Shown here: positions 24,651-33,921 of the stretch, piece after piece
Numbering within the stretch: the first letter of the stretch is position 1
How the letters are laid out: each line of letters opens with the position of its first letter
Origin: Streptomyces yangpuensis
Lineage (GTDB): Bacteria; Actinomycetota; Actinomycetes; Streptomycetales; Streptomycetaceae
Length of the DNA: 52,745 nt
Reading direction: 5' to 3'
Assembly (NCBI RefSeq): GCF_001005295.1
Contig: NZ_LBMK01000003.1
Location: 1,071,186 to 1,123,930 of the forward strand
Notes under the pieces: generated by a model
The model's database searches: none
Told to the model about the DNA's origin: nothing
The model's input: only the letters and a program-made list of their open reading frames with translations
Position numbers and translations under genes: made by a program

Positions 24651-25007
24651 ATGCCGCGCTTCCTGACGATGATCCGCATCAACGAGAAGGACCTGCCCCC
24701 CAACGAGTTCCCGCCCGAGTTCGAGCAGCGCATGGGCGCCCTGCTGGAGGAGATCACCAAGGCCGGCGTCATGCTCGACACCGCCGGGCTGCTCCCCTCC
24801 TCCGAGGGGACCCGCCTCAGCTGGTCCGGCGGGAAGATCAGCTACACCGACGGACCCTTCACCGAGACCAAGGAGGTCGTCGGCGGCTACTCCCTCTGCC
24901 AGTGCAAGGACAAGGCCGAGGCCATCGAGTGGACGCGACGGTTCCTGGAGATCCACCCGGCGGAGTGGAACGTCAGCGCCGAGGTCCGCGAGATCCAGGA
25001 GATGTAG
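24651..25007 (+). CDS. DGPF (YCII-related) domain protein
   Basis: 118 residues. MPRFLTMIRINEKD start, GLLPSSEGTRLSWSGGK, the name motif in YTDGPFTETKEVVGGY, and KAEAIEWTRRF. GAGGAG lies 6 nt before the ATG. DGPF proteins have a ferredoxin-like YCII fold and are the usual genomic partner of ECF42 sigma factors; their biochemical role is unknown. The sigma gene follows after 83 bp. Confidence 0.92.
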   Translation: MPRFLTMIRINEKDLPPNEFPPEFEQRMGALLEEITKAGVMLDTAGLLPSSEGTRLSWSGGKISYTDGPFTETKEVVGGYSLCQCKDKAEAIEWTRRFLEIHPAEWNVSAEVREIQEM

Positions 25008-25090
25008 CTCCGGCCGGTGAGGACCACACCGCGAGGTGATCCCGCCCGCTCGTGCCGCGTTGCCCTGCCGCGTCACGGCTGCTCTGATGG

Positions 25091-26326
25091 GTGGCCGTGA
25101 CGGCAGTGGATGCGGCCCAGGCGGTCGAAGCGGTGTTCAGGATCGAGTCGGCAAGGATCATCGCCGGCGTCACCCGCATCGTGCGGGACGTCGGCATCGC
25201 CGAGGAGATCGCCCAGGACGCCCTCGTCACCGCACTGGAGCAATGGCCCGAGTCGGGCGTCCCGGACCGTCCGGGCGCCTGGCTCATGGCGACCGCCAAG
25301 CACCGCGCGATCGACCTGGTCCGCCGCAAGGAGACGTACGCGCGCAAGCTCGCCGAGGTCGGCCGGATCCTGGAGGACGAGCCGCCGCCCGCCGAACCGG
25401 CCGAACCCGATGACATCGACGACGACCTGCTGCGCCTGATCTTCACCGCCTGCCACCCCGTCCTTGCCACCGAGGCCCGTATCGCCCTCACGCTGCGTCT
25501 CGTCGGCGGACTGACGACCCAGGAGATCGCGCGCGCCTTCCTCGCCTCCGAGAGCACCGTCGCCCAGCGCATCGTGCGCGCGAAGCGGACCCTGGCCAAG
25601 GCCGGGGTGCCCTTCGAGGTCCCGTACGGGGCCGACCGCGACGCACGGCTCTCCTCGGTCCTGGAGGTCATCTACCTGGTCTTCAACGAGGGCTACTCGG
25701 CCACCTCCGGTGACGACCTCGTCCGGCCCGCGCTCTGCGAGGACGCCCTGCGGCTGGCCCGTGTCCTGGCGGCCCTCATGCCCGAGGAGGGCGAGGTGCA
25801 CGGTCTCGCCGCCCTGCTGGAGTTCCAGGCGTCCCGGACGGCCGCCCGCACCGGCCCCGACGGCGAACCGGTGCTGCTCGCCGACCAGAACCGGGCCCGA
25901 TGGAACCGCCTCCTCATCACCAGGGGCGTCCGGGCGATGAGCCGCGCCGGCAGCGGCCCGTACTCCCTCCAGGCCGCGATCGCCGGCTGCCACGCGGCCG
26001 CCGTCCGCTACGAGGACACCGACTGGGCCACGATCGCCACCCTCTACGGCCGGCTGGCCCAGCTGGCCCCCTCACCGGTCGTGGAACTCAACCGGGCCGT
26101 GGCGGTCTCGATGGCCCACGGACCGGCTGCCGCCCTGCCGCTCGTCGACGCCCTGGCGGAGGAACCGGCCCTGAGCGCCTACCACTTGCTGCCGAGCGTA
26201 CGGGGCGACCTGCTGGAGCGCCTCGGCCGGCCGCGCGAGGCCCGCGCCGAGTTCGAACGCGCGGCCTCACTCACCCGCAACGGGCAGGAACGCACCCTGC
26301 TCCTGCGGCGTGCGGCCCGCCTCTGA
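25091..26326 (+). CDS. ECF42-group RNA polymerase sigma factor with C-terminal extension
   Basis: 411 residues. Sigma region 2 (about 10-75: IVRDVGIAEEIAQDALVTAL, GAWLMATAKHRAIDLVRR) and region 4 (about 110-170: LTLRLVGGLTTQEIARAFL, ESTVAQRIVRAKRTL) are followed by a long TPR-like/DUF6596 extension containing YLVFNEGYSAT and VELNRAVAVSMAHGP. In ECF42 proteins this extension is needed for activity in place of an anti-sigma factor. Start could be GTG 25091 or GTG 25097. Expected to transcribe the upstream DGPF gene from the site at 24573. Confidence 0.93.
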   Translation: MAVTAVDAAQAVEAVFRIESARIIAGVTRIVRDVGIAEEIAQDALVTALEQWPESGVPDRPGAWLMATAKHRAIDLVRRKETYARKLAEVGRILEDEPPPAEPAEPDDIDDDLLRLIFTACHPVLATEARIALTLRLVGGLTTQEIARAFLASESTVAQRIVRAKRTLAKAGVPFEVPYGADRDARLSSVLEVIYLVFNEGYSATSGDDLVRPALCEDALRLARVLAALMPEEGEVHGLAALLEFQASRTAARTGPDGEPVLLADQNRARWNRLLITRGVRAMSRAGSGPYSLQAAIAGCHAAAVRYEDTDWATIATLYGRLAQLAPSPVVELNRAVAVSMAHGPAAALPLVDALAEEPALSAYHLLPSVRGDLLERLGRPREARAEFERAASLTRNGQERTLLLRRAARL

Positions 26327-26346
26327 TCCGCGTTCCCGGGCCCGGC

Positions 26347-27828
26347 TCAGCCGCGGCGCGCGAACGCGGCCACGTCCAGCGGGGTCCTCCGTACCGGCCG
26401 GCGCTGCGGGGTCAGGGCGACGGGCCGGCGGAACCCCCCGGACCGGGCGACGTCCTGGACCGTGCGGCGCAGCGCCTCCTGGAAGTCGCCCATGGTCCGG
26501 CGGGCCGCCGGGGTGTCGACGTAGATGGAGTTCATGTGCAGGCCCTCCGTGTCGCGCTGGAACCACGAGCAGGCCCCGTTGGCCCGCGCCGACCACACAT
26601 GGGTGGTGGGCCGCCAGTCGTCGTGGCGCTCGGCACCCGGGCACTTGCGCATGTCGATGTAGGAGAAGAAGTTCACCGGGTACGGCCAGGAGCGGGCGGC
26701 GAACTCCTCGGGCGCCAGCAGCTCCCACGCCCGCACGAACGGAACGTCGAGGTGGGTCATCATCTCGCTGAACCCGGCCCGGACGGAGGCCATCACCTGC
26801 GCGAAGTCCCGCCCGGGCGAGGCGTCGAACTCGATCGGCAGGGTGTTGACGAACCAGCCCACCGAGTTCGTCCAGGTGCTCCGGCCGCGCTCGCTGACCG
26901 GCATGAACCCCCGGTAGACACCCGGCCCGCCGGCCTCCCGCAGACACACGGCCACCGAGCCCAGCACCCCCATGAACGGCTTCCCGCCGACCGCCAGGCA
27001 GGTCTTCTCGAAGACCTCCGCCTCACCGGCGTCCAGCAGCATCGACGCCTCGTTGACGATGGGGTACATCCGCCCCGGCTCCACGCCGAGGTCGAGGGGA
27101 AAACGCGGGAAGAACTCGCCGGACGGCCCCATGAAGGCCTTCCAGTAGTCCAGCCGTCCGTCGCTGGCGTCGATCGACAGGTAGCGGCGGCGCTGCTCCT
27201 CGGCGAAGTCGAGATAGCTGGGCGCGGGCGGCAGTTCGGCCTCCTCGCCGCGGCACAGGCCCTCGTAGGCGGTCAGCACCTCGCGGGCGACGATGGGCAT
27301 CGACATGCCGTCGCAGACGATGTGGTCGAAGGCGAGGTAGACGGTCGCCGAATCCTCGCGGACCACGGCACCCATGATGAACAGGGGCCAGGACAGCGTG
27401 TCGATGCTCCGCTTGAAGCGTTCGACGAGGAAGTCGCTCAGCACTCCGGCGTCCTCGAACGTGCCCACGTGCTCGGGGTCGAGGGTGAGCGAGTCCGGGG
27501 CGAAGGGCTCGCAGGCCACCTCCCCGGCCAGCCGCCGGAACGCGCAGCGCAGCACCTCGTGCCGCTGGACGAAGGACAGCAGCGACTGGGCCAGGGCCCG
27601 TTCGTCCAGCGGGCCGGTCACCTCGAAGGTGACCGCGACCCAGGACGCGACCGGGTCGTCGGCGGCCCGGCTCTCCTCGGCGACGGTGAAGTGCTTGTCC
27701 TGGTTGAAGGACGCTTTCCGGCTCGCCGGGTCGTCCGGCCCGTGAGCCTCCGCCGCCGTGGACCTGAGCCGCCACTCGACCACCCTGCCGGGTGCCACGT
27801 GGTGCATCTCCAGAGGAAACTGCCGCAT
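26347..27828 (-). CDS. Free-standing condensation-domain protein
   Basis: 493 residues, the size of one NRPS condensation domain or PapA-type acyltransferase, with no carrier or adenylation domain attached. The active-site motif reads D168-H169-I-V-C-D173-G174: the catalytic second His and the DG are kept while the first His of HHxxxDG is Asp. Downstream GWFVNTLPIEFD (in place of the xGxFVNTLxxR motif) and PVNFFSY support the fold. It probably makes an ester or amide between acyl and acceptor groups, but no biosynthetic cluster is next to it. A start with MRQFPLEMHH fits. Confidence 0.88.
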   Translation of the reverse strand: MRQFPLEMHHVAPGRVVEWRLRSTAAEAHGPDDPASRKASFNQDKHFTVAEESRAADDPVASWVAVTFEVTGPLDERALAQSLLSFVQRHEVLRCAFRRLAGEVACEPFAPDSLTLDPEHVGTFEDAGVLSDFLVERFKRSIDTLSWPLFIMGAVVREDSATVYLAFDHIVCDGMSMPIVAREVLTAYEGLCRGEEAELPPAPSYLDFAEEQRRRYLSIDASDGRLDYWKAFMGPSGEFFPRFPLDLGVEPGRMYPIVNEASMLLDAGEAEVFEKTCLAVGGKPFMGVLGSVAVCLREAGGPGVYRGFMPVSERGRSTWTNSVGWFVNTLPIEFDASPGRDFAQVMASVRAGFSEMMTHLDVPFVRAWELLAPEEFAARSWPYPVNFFSYIDMRKCPGAERHDDWRPTTHVWSARANGACSWFQRDTEGLHMNSIYVDTPAARRTMGDFQEALRRTVQDVARSGGFRRPVALTPQRRPVRRTPLDVAAFARRG

Positions 27829-27898
27829 ACCGCCATCCCTTCGCCCCCCGAGTCAACCCCCAGGCCCTAACGACCCCCGGCCCGGGGAGGTGACGCCA

Positions 27899-28033
27899 TC
27901 ACGCCTGCGGGGCGGGCGGCGCGCCGGCGGAGGGGGTCCGCCTGCGCAGGGCGGCCTCGAAGAGCGTCCAGCCGTCGATCTCCATGCCCGACGGGCCGTC
28001 GGGACGCCACCCGCGGGCCCGGGCCTCCTCCAT
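27899..28033 (-). CDS. Small ORF or gene remnant
   Basis: 44 residues from ATG 28033, with strong G/C third-base bias (MEEARARGWRPDGPSG, MEIDGWTLFEAALRRR). The same frame is open back to the ABC permease stop, so it could be the C terminus of something longer that has been lost. No ribosome site. Not recognised. Confidence 0.35.
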   Translation of the reverse strand: MEEARARGWRPDGPSGMEIDGWTLFEAALRRRTPSAGAPPAPQA

Positions 28034-28076
28034 CAGCGCCCGGACGGTGCCGCAATTCCCGGGCCGCTGCGGTGGC

Positions 28077-30164
28077 TCATTCGGTGTGCAGGGCCGCGGC
28101 GATCGTCATCCGGGCCGCGGACCGGGCCGGAACCAGTGCTCCCACGACGGCGATCGCGACCCCGGCGAGCAGCAGGCCCGACAGCTGGGGTACGTCCCAC
28201 ACGGCCTTCATCGACTCCGGGAAGGAGACCACTTGGACGTTGTCCACGACGAGCCGGTGCGCGAGGACCCCGAGCGGGATGCCCAGCAGCCCGCCGACCA
28301 CCCCCACACCCGCCACCGAGGTCACGGTCATCATCACGACCTGCCGCGGAGTCATCCCGATCGACTTGAGCATGCCGAGGTCCCGCCGGCGCTCCCGGGT
28401 GCCCAGGAGGACGGTGTTGAAGACACCGAGGGACGCGACGACGCTCAACAGGACCGTGAACACGGTGGAGAAGGCGACGACGGTGGTGGTGGCGGTGTTC
28501 CCCGCGTCCGAGACCGAGGCGCGCAGCCCCGGGTCGGCGGCCTCGGCCGCCGCGGCGTACGTCCGGGCATCGGCCCCGGGAGTCAGCCGCACCTCGTACT
28601 CGACCGCCCGGGCATCCGGTGACAGCGGCAGGAGGGTGTCCCAGGAGGCCTCCAGGGCGCGGGCGTTGCCGTCGATGAGCTCGCCCACGACGGTCGCGGA
28701 GGTCTGCCTGCCGCCCAGCGCCAGGGTGACCCGGTCGCCGAGCCGCAGGCCGTTCTGCGTCAGGAAGGCCGGCCCGGCCACGAGTTCGCCGGCCGCCCCG
28801 GGCATCCGACCCCGGGCGATCCGGCCGGCCGACGAGGCATCGTCCCCGCGGTAGAAGTCGGCGAAGGCGGGCCGGCTCTGCCCGGCCAGGGTCACCTGGG
28901 CCAGTGCCCGGGCCCGTACCCCCGCCGCGCCGGGCAGGGACCGCAGCCGTGCCTCGATCCCGGCGTCGTCCTGAAGAGGAGCGGCCCGGCCGTTGTCCGG
29001 CCCCCCGGCTTCCACCCTGACCAGGGCGCCGCCGCCGCGTCCGGCCTCGCCGTAGGCGAGCATCGTGCTGGTCAGTCCGGTCGCGAGGGTCACCGTGGTG
29101 ACGCCGAGGACGATGGCGGCCAGGGTCAGCAGCGTGCGGCCGGGACGGGCGAAGGGCTGGCCCAGGCCCATGCTGACCGCGCGCGGCAGCCGGCTGCCGC
29201 CCAGGACGCGCAGCCCGCGGCCGGTCAGCGGGGCGCTGCCCGCGCTGATGGCCCGGGCCGCCGGCAGCCGGTGCGCCCGCAGTGCGGGGACCAGCGCGGT
29301 GAGCAGGACGAGGGTGGGCATCCCCAGCAGGCAGACGGCCGACACCCACGAGGAGACGCCGCCGACGGCGGCCCGGCCGGTCTCGATGCCGGAGAACGCG
29401 ATCCTCAGGATGGGCTCGGCCAGCGCGTTGCCGAGCAGGGTTCCGGCCGCGGAGCCGACGAGGGCCGGCACGGCCATCATCGCCAGGTAGACGGCGACCA
29501 CCTGGTTCGGGGTGAAGCCCAGGGCCTTCAGTACGCCGATGTGCCGGTACCCGGAGACGACCGCCCCGCTGACGACGTTCCCGACGATCAGGGCGGACAC
29601 CAGCAGGCCGAGGACGCCGAAGAGCGTCATGAAGGGGAGGTAGGCGTCGGCCAGCGACGAGAACGCCTTCCTCAGGTCGAGGTGGGTGTGCGCACTGGTC
29701 AGTGCCCCCTCGGGCAGTCCGGTGGTGGCCCGGGCCAGTGCGCCGTCCAGCCGCGCCGGCGTCGAGGAGTCGGTGAAGCGGTACAGCATCTGGGCGGTGG
29801 CCGGACGCAGCACGGTCATCTGCTCGGGCGACACCCAGGCGTCCGCCGACTTGCCCATGCCCGCCGCGAATCCGACGACCGTCAGGGGCGCCGTTCCGGG
29901 CACCTCCAGCGTGGTTCCGAGCAGTTCCGTGCCGGGCGTACCCGCGGACGGCCAGGCGACGACGATCTCCCCGGGCGCGGTCGCCCAACGGCCCTCCAGG
30001 ACCTCGACCCGGTCGACCGGGCCTCCCGGGTCGGCCCGTCCCACCACCCGCAGGGAGCCGCCGGGCATCCAGAGCCAGCCCTTGGGCACGTCCAGAACGC
30101 CCTGCCCGAACGGCCCCGCCGCAGCGGTCACGCCGGGCCGGCCGGCGGTCTGCGCCAGCTGCAT
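28077..30164 (-). CDS. FtsX-type ABC transporter permease, apparently 5'-truncated
   Basis: 695 residues if ATG 30164 is used. Two FtsX modules are visible: helices around VLGLLVSALIVGNVVSGAVV with the GYRHIGVLKALGFTPNQV loop, and FSTVFTVLLSVVASLGVFN with RRRDLGMLKSIGMTPRQVV near the end. The expected first membrane helix and the start of the first periplasmic domain (roughly 100-150 residues) are missing; the protein begins inside that domain. No ATPase gene is beside it. The reading frame ends where the plus-strand kinase begins. A non-functional remnant is likely. Confidence 0.8.
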   Translation of the reverse strand: MQLAQTAGRPGVTAAAGPFGQGVLDVPKGWLWMPGGSLRVVGRADPGGPVDRVEVLEGRWATAPGEIVVAWPSAGTPGTELLGTTLEVPGTAPLTVVGFAAGMGKSADAWVSPEQMTVLRPATAQMLYRFTDSSTPARLDGALARATTGLPEGALTSAHTHLDLRKAFSSLADAYLPFMTLFGVLGLLVSALIVGNVVSGAVVSGYRHIGVLKALGFTPNQVVAVYLAMMAVPALVGSAAGTLLGNALAEPILRIAFSGIETGRAAVGGVSSWVSAVCLLGMPTLVLLTALVPALRAHRLPAARAISAGSAPLTGRGLRVLGGSRLPRAVSMGLGQPFARPGRTLLTLAAIVLGVTTVTLATGLTSTMLAYGEAGRGGGALVRVEAGGPDNGRAAPLQDDAGIEARLRSLPGAAGVRARALAQVTLAGQSRPAFADFYRGDDASSAGRIARGRMPGAAGELVAGPAFLTQNGLRLGDRVTLALGGRQTSATVVGELIDGNARALEASWDTLLPLSPDARAVEYEVRLTPGADARTYAAAAEAADPGLRASVSDAGNTATTTVVAFSTVFTVLLSVVASLGVFNTVLLGTRERRRDLGMLKSIGMTPRQVVMMTVTSVAGVGVVGGLLGIPLGVLAHRLVVDNVQVVSFPESMKAVWDVPQLSGLLLAGVAIAVVGALVPARSAARMTIAAALHTE

Positions 30165-30188
30165 CCGGGCCTGCGGGGTGGGGAGTTG

Positions 30189-31052
30189 ATGGTGGGACAG
30201 ATCATCGCCACGGTGGTCGCCTGCGTCGCGGCGGCCGCGGCCGCCGCACTGGGCATGGCCCTGCTGCGCGCCCGGCGCGGCCACCGGGCGGCGATCGAGG
30301 AGCGCGGCTGGCTGCCGGAACGGGAACGGGAGAGCGCGGCCCGCGGCGCGGTCGACGCCGAACGCGCCAGGATCGCAGCCGAACTCCACGACATCGTCAG
30401 CCACAACGTCAGCCTGATGGTGGTCCAGGCCGGAGCCGCCCGCGAGGTGTTCGCCACCATGCCGGAGGAGGCCGCGACGGCCATGGGCGCCGTGGAGCAG
30501 GCCGGGCGCACCACGATGACCGAACTGCGGCACCTGCTGGGGCTGCTCGCGCCCGCGCAGGACGGCGCGGACGCCCCGTACGAGGCGCAGGTGACCGCGG
30601 CCACCCGGCTGGCGCCGCAGCCCAGCCTGACCCGGCTCAGCGCGCTCGTCGGCCGGTTCGCCTTCGCGGGCCTGCCGGTGGAGGTCCGCGTGTCCGGCGA
30701 CCCGCGGCCCCTCCCGGCCGGGATCGACGTCACCGCGTACCGGATCATCCAGGAGGCGCTCACGAACGCGCTCAAACACGGAGAGGGAGGCCGGACCCAG
30801 GTGACGGTACGGTACGCCGAACACGCGCTGCGCGTGGAGGTGCTGAGCAGCGGGCCGAGCGTGCTCGCGGGCGGTGCGCCCGGATCCCGGCCGCGGTCCG
30901 CGGGCCGGGTCGCGGCGAAGGCCGAAGGGACCGGGCGGGGCCTGCTGGGCCTGCGTGAACGGGTCGCCGTCTACGGCGGAGACCTCGACGCCCGCCGCCG
31001 CCTCGGCGGTGGCTACCGGGTGCGCGCCCGTCTCCCCCTGGACCGGCCGTGA
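30189..31052 (+). CDS. Two-component histidine kinase (HisKA_3), sensor part largely missing
   Basis: 287 residues from ATG 30189 (GTG 30192 fits the GGGGAG site better). Only one membrane helix (about 4-26) precedes the coiled linker and HisKA_3 box with His in IAAELHDIVSHNVS, and an HATPase domain with QEALTNALKH and GRGLLGLRERV. NarL-type kinases of this kind usually carry four or more helices, so the sensor appears shortened at the same place where the ABC permease is cut. Its stop overlaps the regulator start (GTGA). Confidence 0.85.
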   Translation: MVGQIIATVVACVAAAAAAALGMALLRARRGHRAAIEERGWLPERERESAARGAVDAERARIAAELHDIVSHNVSLMVVQAGAAREVFATMPEEAATAMGAVEQAGRTTMTELRHLLGLLAPAQDGADAPYEAQVTAATRLAPQPSLTRLSALVGRFAFAGLPVEVRVSGDPRPLPAGIDVTAYRIIQEALTNALKHGEGGRTQVTVRYAEHALRVEVLSSGPSVLAGGAPGSRPRSAGRVAAKAEGTGRGLLGLRERVAVYGGDLDARRRLGGGYRVRARLPLDRP

Positions 31053-31762
31053 CCGCGCCCGGGACCCCCACCGCCGTCGGCGGGCCGGCGCCCCGCGTGG
31101 TGATCGCCGACGACCAGGACCTGGTCCGCACCGGCTTCCGGCTGATCCTGACGGCCCGCGGGATCGACGTGGTCGGCGTCGCCGGCGACGGTGCCGAGGC
31201 TGTCGCCCAGGTGCGCCGGCTGCGCCCCGATGTCGTCCTGCTCGACATCCGCATGCCCGTCATGGACGGCCTGGAGGCCGCCCGGCGCATCCTCGCCGAG
31301 ACCCCCGGCTGCCGGGTGATCATGCTGACCACCTTCGACCTCGACCAGTACGTGTATGCCGCGCTCGCCGCCGGGGCCAGCGGCTTCCTGCTGAAGGACG
31401 TCACCCCCGCGCACCTCGCCGCAGCCGTGCGCCTGGTCGGTACCGGTGACGCGCTGCTCGCCCCGTCGATCACCCGCCGTCTGGTGGAGTGCTGCGCCCC
31501 CGGCGCGGCCGCCCGCGACCGGGTCACGACGGCCGGCACCCACCGGGAGCTGGCCGCGCTGACCCCGCGCGAACGCGAGGTGCTGACCCTGATGGGCCAC
31601 GGCCGCTCCAACTCCGAACTGGCGGCGGAGCTGACGCTCAGCGAAGCCACCGTGAAGACCCATGTGGCCCGCATCTTCGCGAAGCTGTCGCTGCGCGACC
31701 GGGCCCAGGCCGTGGTCCTCGCCTACGAGACCGGCCTGGTGACACCCGGTTCGGGGGCCTGA
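31049..31762 (+). CDS. NarL/LuxR-family response regulator
   Basis: 237 residues. Receiver domain with D21-D22, phosphoacceptor D66 (LLDIRMPVMDG), the Thr/Lys switch (MLTTFD, FLLKDV), and a C-terminal LuxR helix-turn-helix (LTPREREVLTLMGHGRSNSE, EATVKTHVARIFAKL). GTG start overlaps the kinase stop by 4 bp; the two form a cognate pair. Likely target was the adjacent ABC transporter. Confidence 0.94.
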   Translation: MTAPGTPTAVGGPAPRVVIADDQDLVRTGFRLILTARGIDVVGVAGDGAEAVAQVRRLRPDVVLLDIRMPVMDGLEAARRILAETPGCRVIMLTTFDLDQYVYAALAAGASGFLLKDVTPAHLAAAVRLVGTGDALLAPSITRRLVECCAPGAAARDRVTTAGTHRELAALTPREREVLTLMGHGRSNSELAAELTLSEATVKTHVARIFAKLSLRDRAQAVVLAYETGLVTPGSGA

Positions 31763-31841
31763 GCGCCACCTCGGAGGCCACCTGGGGGCAGGAGGCGAGC
31801 CGCCGGTGCGGGGCCGGACCGGGGGACGGGCTCCGGACTGC

Positions 31842-32753
31842 TCAGCGGTCGGTGGCGGTGACGGTGGCGGTGGCCGCGAGGGCCTCGGCCAGGGCTTCGG
31901 CGGAGGGGTTGGTACGGCGCCCTTGCGGCAGGACCAGGCCGATGTGCCGGGCGGGACGCGGGGGTTCGACACGTACCACGACCGTCCCGGCGGCGCCGGC
32001 CAGTGCGACCTGCGGGACGAGGGAGACGCCGACGCCCGCCGCGACCAGTGTCTGCGCGAAGAAGTAGTCGGTGGTCGAGGCCCCCACGCGCAGGTCGAAG
32101 CCGGCGAGCTCCGCGTACCGGCGCAGGAAGGCCTCCGTCTTGAGGCAGCCCAGGACCCACCGGTCGCCGGACAGCTCGCCGAGGTCCACCGAGGTCCGGC
32201 CGGCCAGGCGGTGCCCGTCCGGCAGCACCAGCCTCAGCGGATCCTCCAGCAGTGGCCGCCAGACCAGGCCCGGACGCCCACCCGGACGTACCGGCGGGGG
32301 CCCGTCGAAGTGGTAGGCGAGCGCAAGGTCCGCCGCGCCGCCGCGCACCATTGGCACGGCGTCCTCCGGTTCGCTCTCCAGCACCGTCAGCTCCACCTCC
32401 GGGTGCGTCTGCACGAACCGGGCGAGGGCCGCGGGCAGCAGGTGCCGGCCCCCGCTGGTGAACGTGGCCACGGTCAGCCGCGGCCGTTCCTGTGTCAGCC
32501 GGTCGATCGCGCGGCGCACCTGGTCCAGTTCGGCGGAGATCGTCTCCGCCGCCTCCACGAGGAGCCGTCCCGGTTCGGTGAGCGTGACACCGCGTGTGCT
32601 GCGCACCGCCACCGGGTGGCCCAGCGTGCGCTCCAGCGCCGCGATGTGCTGGGAGACGGCCGAGGGGGTCAGCAGCAGAGCACCGGCCGCCTTGTTGAAG
32701 CTGCCGTGCTCGGCCACCGCCCGCAGGACACGCAACCGCTGCACATCGATCAT
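31842..32753 (-). CDS. LysR family transcriptional regulator
   Basis: 303 residues, standard size. N-terminal HTH: LRVLRAVAEHGSFNKAAGA, LTPSAVSQHIAALERTLG. The substrate-binding domain follows (ESEPEDAVPMVRGGAADLALAY). Divergent from the epimerase gene with 71 bp between the starts, the classic layout of a LysR regulator and its target. Confidence 0.93.
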   Translation of the reverse strand: MIDVQRLRVLRAVAEHGSFNKAAGALLLTPSAVSQHIAALERTLGHPVAVRSTRGVTLTEPGRLLVEAAETISAELDQVRRAIDRLTQERPRLTVATFTSGGRHLLPAALARFVQTHPEVELTVLESEPEDAVPMVRGGAADLALAYHFDGPPPVRPGGRPGLVWRPLLEDPLRLVLPDGHRLAGRTSVDLGELSGDRWVLGCLKTEAFLRRYAELAGFDLRVGASTTDYFFAQTLVAAGVGVSLVPQVALAGAAGTVVVRVEPPRPARHIGLVLPQGRRTNPSAEALAEALAATATVTATDR

Positions 32754-32824
32754 CAGTTTTCCTTACGACCCGTTCAGCGGGTGGTCGGTTCCGCTGGGGA
32801 CGATACCGCGCGAGAGTCGGACCC

Positions 32825-33832
32825 ATGAAGCGGATTCTTGTCATCGGCGGCAGCCGGTACTTCGGGAAGTCCCTGGTCACGCGGTTGCGCGACACGGGGG
32901 ACGACGTCATGGTCCTCAACCGGGGCTCCAGCGCCCCGCCCCCCGGCGTCGGCCGGCTCCTCGCCGACCGTGACGACGAGGCGGGGCTGCGGGCGGCCCT
33001 GGGGCGGCGGGACTTCGACGTGGTCGTCGACCAGGTCTGCTACACGCCGCTCCAGGCGGATATCGCCCGGCGGGTGTTCGCCGGAAGGACCGGGCGCTAT
33101 GTGATGACCTCGACGATGGAGGTGTACGACCCGGCCACGATGCCTGCCGGCTCCGGGCCGCGCACCGCGCCCGGCCTGCCCGCCGTCCCCGTCGTCGAGG
33201 GGGACCTGGACCTCACGCGGCCGCCGTTCCGGTACCGGCAGGAGCCCACCCCCGCACCCGGCGGCACCCGGGCCCAGGGCCAGGCCCAGGCCTACGCGGA
33301 GGGGAAGCGAGGGGCCGAGGCCGTCTTCCTGCACGGGCCGCACGGGCAGCACGAGCCGCTCGAACCGACCGGGCCGCTCGAACCGCCGTTCCCGTTCGTC
33401 AGCGTCCGGACCGCGCACGTCCTCGGGGGCGGCCGGGCGGAGTTCACCGGGCGTCTCGCGCACTACGTGCGGCGGATCGCCGCCGGGATCCCGGTCGACG
33501 TCCACGCAGCCCCGTACGGCACCTCGTTCATCCACCACCTGGAGATGGCCGACTTCCTCGACTGGACGGCGCGGCAGACCTTCACCGGGCCCGTCAACGC
33601 CGCCTCGCACGGCGCCCCGGACGTCCTCGACCTCTGCGCCACGGTCGCGGAACGGCTCGGTCGGCGGCCCCACCACCGGGTCGTCGAGGCGGGCGGCGAC
33701 GCGTCGCCCTTCTCCTTCGACCGGGCCTACGCCATGGACAACGGCCGGGCCACGGAGCTGGGCTTCGCCTTCGGCCGGGTCGCCGACTGGCTGCCCGGCG
33801 CGGTCACCGAGACGGCGCGCGCCGCCGCGTGA
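32825..33832 (+). CDS. NAD-dependent epimerase/reductase (extended SDR)
   Basis: 335 residues. ILVIGGSRYFGKSL is the GxxGxxG dinucleotide site; DFDVVVDQVCY and MTSTMEVYD follow, with YAEGKRGAE carrying the YxxxK pair. It resembles the isoflavone-reductase/RNA-binding CSP41-like reductases annotated as NAD-dependent epimerases in Streptomyces. Substrate unknown. ATG at 32825 follows GAGAGTCGG. Probably controlled by the divergent LysR protein. Confidence 0.88.
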   Translation: MKRILVIGGSRYFGKSLVTRLRDTGDDVMVLNRGSSAPPPGVGRLLADRDDEAGLRAALGRRDFDVVVDQVCYTPLQADIARRVFAGRTGRYVMTSTMEVYDPATMPAGSGPRTAPGLPAVPVVEGDLDLTRPPFRYRQEPTPAPGGTRAQGQAQAYAEGKRGAEAVFLHGPHGQHEPLEPTGPLEPPFPFVSVRTAHVLGGGRAEFTGRLAHYVRRIAAGIPVDVHAAPYGTSFIHHLEMADFLDWTARQTFTGPVNAASHGAPDVLDLCATVAERLGRRPHHRVVEAGGDASPFSFDRAYAMDNGRATELGFAFGRVADWLPGAVTETARAAA

Positions 33833-33921
33833 GCAAGCCGGCCGCAGCCCGGCCGCAAGCTGTCACCGAGCCGCAAGCTGCCACCCAGCCGCACCCCGTG
33901 CCGTCACACGAGCCTGCGCCG

